Positions 6,855-12,131 of a stretch of 12,131 bases of DNA are shown here, piece by piece (the first letter of the stretch is position 1; each line of letters begins with the position of its first letter). The translations under genes were made by a program, and so were the position numbers. Under the pieces are notes generated by a model that saw only the letters and a list, made by a program, of their open reading frames with translations, searched no databases and was not told the origin of the DNA. The DNA comes from Tepidimonas sp. (lineage in GTDB: Bacteria > Pseudomonadota > Gammaproteobacteria > Burkholderiales > Burkholderiaceae_C): positions 1 through 12,131 of the forward strand of contig JANWZF010000215.1 of the NCBI GenBank assembly GCA_025054905.1, read 5' to 3'.

Positions 6855-7963
6855 GACTCCGACACCGGGTAGGCGCCCAGCATCTTGTAGAACGCGCACA
6901 GCCCCTGCAGCTCCTGCAGCGCGGCGCCCACATGGGGCTGGGAGGGGTGACCGGCGATGTCGATGTAGAAGTAGTACTCCCACTGGCCGGATTTGGCGGG
7001 GCGGGATTCCAGGCGCGTCATCGAGACCCCGTGCTCCTTCAGCGGTTTGAGCAGGTCATGCACCGCGCCCGGACGGTTGGGCACCGACACCACGATGCTG
7101 GTGCAGTCGCGGCCGCTGGGGCCGGGCATGGCCATGGTCTGCGGCAGGCAGATGATCGCAAAGCGTGTGCGGTTGTAAGCCTCGTCCTGGATCGCGTGGG
7201 CCACGATGTGCAGCGCGTACTGCGCGGCAGCCCGCTCGCTGGCGATGGCGGCCCAGGCCGGATGGGTGGTGGCCAGGCGCGCGCCTTCGGCATTGCTGGC
7301 CACGGCACGCCGCTCGGCATGGGGCAGGTGGGTGGACAGCCAGCCCTGGCACTGCGCCAAGGCTTGCGGGTGCGCCATCACGACCTCGATGCCGTCCATG
7401 CTGGGCGTCTGGCGCAGCAGGTTGTGCCGCACCAGCAGGCTGACTTCCCCGACGATGTGCACCGGCGAACGCAGAAACAGGTCCAGCGAGCGTGCCACCA
7501 CGCCTTCGGTGGAGTTTTCCACGCCGACGACGCCAAACTGCGCCGTGCCCGCCGCGGTGGCGTGAAACACCTCGTCGAAACTCGGACAGTAGATCAGCTC
7601 GGCGGCGCTGCCGAAGTAATCGATGGCCGCCTGTTCGCAGAAGGTGCCCTCGGGCCCCAGCACCGCCACGCGCAGCGGGGCCTCCAGTGCCAGGCAGGCC
7701 GACATGATCTCGCGCCAGATGGCGGCCACGTGCCGGTTGAGCAACGGACCGGGGTTGGCAGCCTCGATGTTGGCGATCACCTGTGCAGCACGGTCGGGGC
7801 GGAAAAACGGCGAGCCTTCGGCGCGCTTGATCTCGCCGACCTGTTGCGCGATGCGTGCGCGTTCGTTGAGCAGGCGCAGCAACTGCAGGTCAATCGCATC
7901 GATCTGCCCGCGCAGCGCGCGCAGGGCCGGGCTGGCTTGGGGAGGGCAGGGCGGCTGGTTCAT
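6851..7963 (-). CDS. pheA: Chorismate mutase / prephenate dehydratase (P-protein)
   Basis: This 370-aa bifunctional enzyme converts chorismate to prephenate and then to phenylpyruvate for phenylalanine. Residues 12-93 form an AroQ-type chorismate mutase helix bundle (LRALRGQIDAIDLQLLRLLNE, then RAEGSPFFRPDRAAQV). Residues 97-274 are the dehydratase, with GPEGTFCEQA (103-112), GVENSTEGVV (147-156) and the catalytic NRTRF (264-268). Residues 286-366 are an ACT regulatory domain with the phenylalanine-binding ESRP motif (319-322), which implies feedback inhibition. I chose ATG 7963; GTG 7969 would add two residues. There is no clear Shine-Dalgarno sequence. The gene lies 15 nt after serC and overlaps tyrA by four bases, so both branches from prephenate are encoded side by side. 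Confidence 0.95.
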   Translation of the reverse strand: MNQPPCPPQASPALRALRGQIDAIDLQLLRLLNERARIAQQVGEIKRAEGSPFFRPDRAAQVIANIEAANPGPLLNRHVAAIWREIMSACLALEAPLRVAVLGPEGTFCEQAAIDYFGSAAELIYCPSFDEVFHATAAGTAQFGVVGVENSTEGVVARSLDLFLRSPVHIVGEVSLLVRHNLLRQTPSMDGIEVVMAHPQALAQCQGWLSTHLPHAERRAVASNAEGARLATTHPAWAAIASERAAAQYALHIVAHAIQDEAYNRTRFAIICLPQTMAMPGPSGRDCTSIVVSVPNRPGAVHDLLKPLKEHGVSMTRLESRPAKSGQWEYYFYIDIAGHPSQPHVGAALQELQGLCAFYKMLGAYPVSES

Positions 7964-7978
7964 CGGCACATGGAAGTT

Positions 7979-9121
7979 TTAGGCCTGGCGCTCGAACTCG
8001 CGCAGGTAGTCCACCAGGGCCTGCACGCCCTGCAGCGGCATCGCGTTGTAGAGGCTGGCGCGCATGCCGCCCACCGACTTGTGGCCCTTGAGCTGCAGCA
8101 GGCCACGCTGCTGCGCGCCGTGCAGGAAGGCCGCATTGCGCGGATGGTTGGGATCGGTCAGCGGCCGTCCGTCGTCGCCGCGCAGGAAAAACGGCACGTT
8201 CATGCGCGAGCGGCAGGCCGGATCGACCAGGTTGACGTACAGCTGCGAGCCGTCGATGGCCTCGTACAGCAGGCGCGCCCGGGCCATGGCGCGGGCCTGT
8301 ATCGCCGCCACGCCGGTGAGTTCACCCTCGCGCTGGGCGGCCACCCACTGGAACACCAGCCCGGCGATGTAGATGGCCCAGGTGGGCGGGGTGTTGGCCA
8401 TCGACTGCTGCTCGGCCAGTGTGCGGTAGTCGAACACCGTCGGGCAGATCGGCAGTGCATGGCCCAGCAGGTCCTCGCGCACGATCACCAGCGTCAGCCC
8501 GGCGGGGCCAATGTTCTTTTGCGCGCCGGCAAACGCCAGACCGACGCGCGACCAGTCGATCGGGCGCGACAGCACGTGCGACGAGCAATCGATCACCAGC
8601 GGCGCGTCGCAGCCCAGCGCGGCCAGGTCGGGCAGCTCGTGGAATTCGACGCCATGGATGGTTTCGTTGCTGCACAGATGCACGTAGGCAGGCTGTGAGC
8701 GCAGGCTCCAGCTGGAAGGAGCGGGGATGGCGGTAAAGCCGCGATCGGCGCTGCTGGCGGCGATGTGCACGTCACCGTAGCGGCGCGCTTCCTGCGCGGA
8801 CTTGTGGCTCCAGGCGCCGGTGACGACCACGTCGATGGCGCGCTGCGGATGGCGCCCTGCCAGGTTCAGCGGCACCATCGCATTGTGCGCCAGCGCCCCA
8901 CCTTGGCTGAACAGCACCTTGAACTCGGGCGGAATGGCCAGCAGCGCGCGCAGATCGGCTTCGGCCTGCTGCAGGATCTGGCCAAACTCGCGCCCACGGT
9001 GGCTCATTTCCATGACACCCATGCCGCAGCCGTGCCAGTCCAGCATTTCGGCGGCGGCCTGCTGCAGCACTTCGGGCGGCATCGTGGCCGGCCCCGCAGA
9101 AAAGTTGAACGGACGCCCCAT
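7979..9121 (-). CDS. serC: Phosphoserine aminotransferase
   Basis: The 380-aa product is a fold-type I PLP enzyme that transaminates 3-phosphohydroxypyruvate to phosphoserine and also acts in pyridoxal phosphate synthesis. It begins MGRPFNFSAGPATMP. It carries the MGVMEMSHRG segment, FSQGGALAHNAMVPLNL (substrate and cofactor loop), HLCSNETIHGVEF, DCSSHVLSRP and the PLP-lysine motif AGAQKNIGPAGLT with Lys202. The C-terminal HKSVGGMRASLYNAM is also typical. The ATG at 9121 is preceded by GGGAG and GAGG purine runs at close range, and the family start fits. An in-frame GTG at 9130 would overlap the gyrA stop and add three residues. Only five bases separate it from gyrA, so the two are almost certainly co-transcribed, an order that is usual in Burkholderiales. 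Confidence 0.96.
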   Translation of the reverse strand: MGRPFNFSAGPATMPPEVLQQAAAEMLDWHGCGMGVMEMSHRGREFGQILQQAEADLRALLAIPPEFKVLFSQGGALAHNAMVPLNLAGRHPQRAIDVVVTGAWSHKSAQEARRYGDVHIAASSADRGFTAIPAPSSWSLRSQPAYVHLCSNETIHGVEFHELPDLAALGCDAPLVIDCSSHVLSRPIDWSRVGLAFAGAQKNIGPAGLTLVIVREDLLGHALPICPTVFDYRTLAEQQSMANTPPTWAIYIAGLVFQWVAAQREGELTGVAAIQARAMARARLLYEAIDGSQLYVNLVDPACRSRMNVPFFLRGDDGRPLTDPNHPRNAAFLHGAQQRGLLQLKGHKSVGGMRASLYNAMPLQGVQALVDYLREFERQA

Positions 9122-9126
9122 CGACC

Positions 9127-11757
<2,631 letters not shown>

Positions 11758-11848
11758 GAACGGCGCCACAGGCTGCAACGATCGAAACGCGCCCGCCGAT
11801 CGGGGACGGGCGTAGGCAGCCGCCGCCGGCCGGGCGGATGCCGCCGGT

Positions 11849-11878
11849 ATTGTACGGGTGGGGGGTGGAGCCTGTCGC
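11849..11878 (-). promoter_or_regulatory. Candidate gyrA promoter
   Basis: On the minus strand GCGACA (11878-11873) and TACAAT (11854-11849) are 18 bases apart, with four and five consensus matches. The expected start near 11842 leaves a leader of about 85 nt. The spacer is very rich in C. A promoter that responds to relaxation is typical of gyrA, but I see nothing that proves that here. Confidence 0.5.
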
Positions 11879-11890
11879 ATGGTTGCAACA

Positions 11891-11920
11891 CCCTGCCGTG
11901 CCCATCCCGTCGCGGCAGGG
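11891..11920. repeat. Inverted repeat between the gyrA and ompA promoters
   Basis: CCCTGCCG (11891-11898) and CGGCAGGG (11913-11920) are perfect 8-bp inverted arms separated by 14 bases. The centre-to-centre spacing is 22 bp, about two helical turns, which would suit a dimeric regulator. It ends one base before the ompA -35 and lies 12 bases from the gyrA -35. It has no T tract on either side, so it is not a terminator. Confidence 0.5.
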
Positions 11921-11921
11921 C

Positions 11922-11949
11922 TTGGCAGAAGGCCGCCTTGTGGCAGAAT
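11922..11949 (+). promoter_or_regulatory. Candidate ompA promoter
   Basis: TTGGCA (11922-11927) and CAGAAT (11944-11949) are 16 bases apart, and the -10 is preceded by TGG, an extended -10 feature. The predicted start near 11956 gives a leader of about 75 nt. The spacer contains a palindrome, AAGGC-C-GCCTT (11929-11939), and GGCAGAA occurs twice, at 11924 and 11942. Confidence 0.6.
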
Positions 11950-11966
11950 GGAAGCAAGAGCGCAAA

Positions 11967-12031
11967 GGTCCGTCCATAGGATGCGGATCGGCGGTCTTGT
12001 CCGCGTTCACAACCATACCAAGAGGAACCCC
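11967..12031 (+). promoter_or_regulatory. ompA 5' leader: exclusive hairpins and RBS
   Basis: GGTCCG (11967-11972) pairs with CGGATC (11984-11989), with an inner TCC-ATA-GGA stem. Alternatively GCGGA (11983-11987) pairs with TCCGC (12000-12004). The two structures share bases and cannot coexist. A good Shine-Dalgarno AGAGGA (12021-12026) then lies five bases before the ATG. A regulatory effect of the switch is inference. Confidence 0.4.
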
Positions 12032-12131
12032 ATGAACAAGCTCTCGAAGATTGCCGCGCTGTTCGCCACGGCCGCCATGGCTTCGGCCGCTGGGGCGCAG
12101 ACCATCGACAACTGGCGCAACGGAACCGGCG
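12032..12131 (+). CDS. ompA: OmpA-family outer membrane protein, N-terminal part
   Basis: Only the first 33 codons lie in the window, and the gene runs off the right edge. The product opens with a signal peptide: MNKLSKIAALF is a basic then hydrophobic stretch, followed by ATAAMASAAGA with likely cleavage before QTIDNW. The mature start, TIDNWRNGTG, is like the N terminus of the abundant OmpA-type proteins of Burkholderiales encoded divergently from gyrA. It would be exported to the outer membrane; a C-terminal peptidoglycan-binding OmpA domain is expected but out of view. It has the best Shine-Dalgarno sequence in the window, and a promoter candidate about 75 nt upstream of the ATG. The family call rests on the signal peptide, the short mature segment and gene position. 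Confidence 0.8.
   Translation, partial: MNKLSKIAALFATAAMASAAGAQTIDNWRNGTG

Noticed and set aside
6932..8698. Plus-strand open frame of 588 codons opposite pheA and serC
   Set aside because: It spans the junction of two real genes on the other strand, has biased composition and no motif, and has no promoter or RBS of its own.
11758..11880. N-terminal extension of gyrA by 41 codons
   Set aside because: The extra residues are Ala/Pro/Arg-rich and unlike any gyrase N terminus, and the extension would cover the candidate -10 element. ATG 11757 gives the standard MTQPFAHETLP start.

Overview
This is a G+C-rich chromosomal segment (roughly two-thirds G+C by eye). Gene order and protein sequences fit a betaproteobacterium of the order Burkholderiales, most likely family Comamonadaceae. 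The strongest clues are the aroA-cmk gene fusion, the run gyrA-serC-pheA-tyrA-aroA/cmk-rpsA-ihfB-lapA-lapB, and a divergent ompA-type porin gene next to gyrA. Genus and species cannot be fixed from the sequence alone.

Layout, right to left, because all genes but one are on the minus strand. At 12032 a plus-strand OmpA-family gene begins and runs off the window. It is separated from gyrA by a 274-nt divergent control region (11758-12031) with a promoter candidate for each side and an inverted repeat between them. From gyrA (9127-11757) a tight cluster follows: serC (5-nt gap), pheA (15-nt gap), tyrA (4-nt overlap) and the bifunctional aroA-cmk gene (12-nt gap). A 162-nt leader then precedes rpsA. 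After rpsA there is a strong intrinsic terminator, then ihfB, lapA and lapB, which overlap one another. At the left edge is the start of an AAA-type ATPase gene, overlapping the lapB stop codon by one base.

Functionally, serC gives phosphoserine for serine and vitamin B6 synthesis. aroA, pheA and tyrA cover the last shared step before chorismate and the branches to phenylalanine and tyrosine. cmk supplies CDP. gyrA, rpsA and ihfB serve DNA topology, translation initiation and nucleoid architecture. lapA and lapB belong to envelope and LPS control. The region is core housekeeping DNA. I found no mobile element, CRISPR array, tRNA, rRNA or defence system, and nothing that I can defend as a wholly undescribed system. 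The points worth a second look are regulatory: the rpsA/ihfB boundary, a possible leaderless ihfB start, an A+T-rich rare-codon patch inside cmk upstream of rpsA, the gyrA/ompA divergent region, and the identity of the ATPase coupled to lapB.
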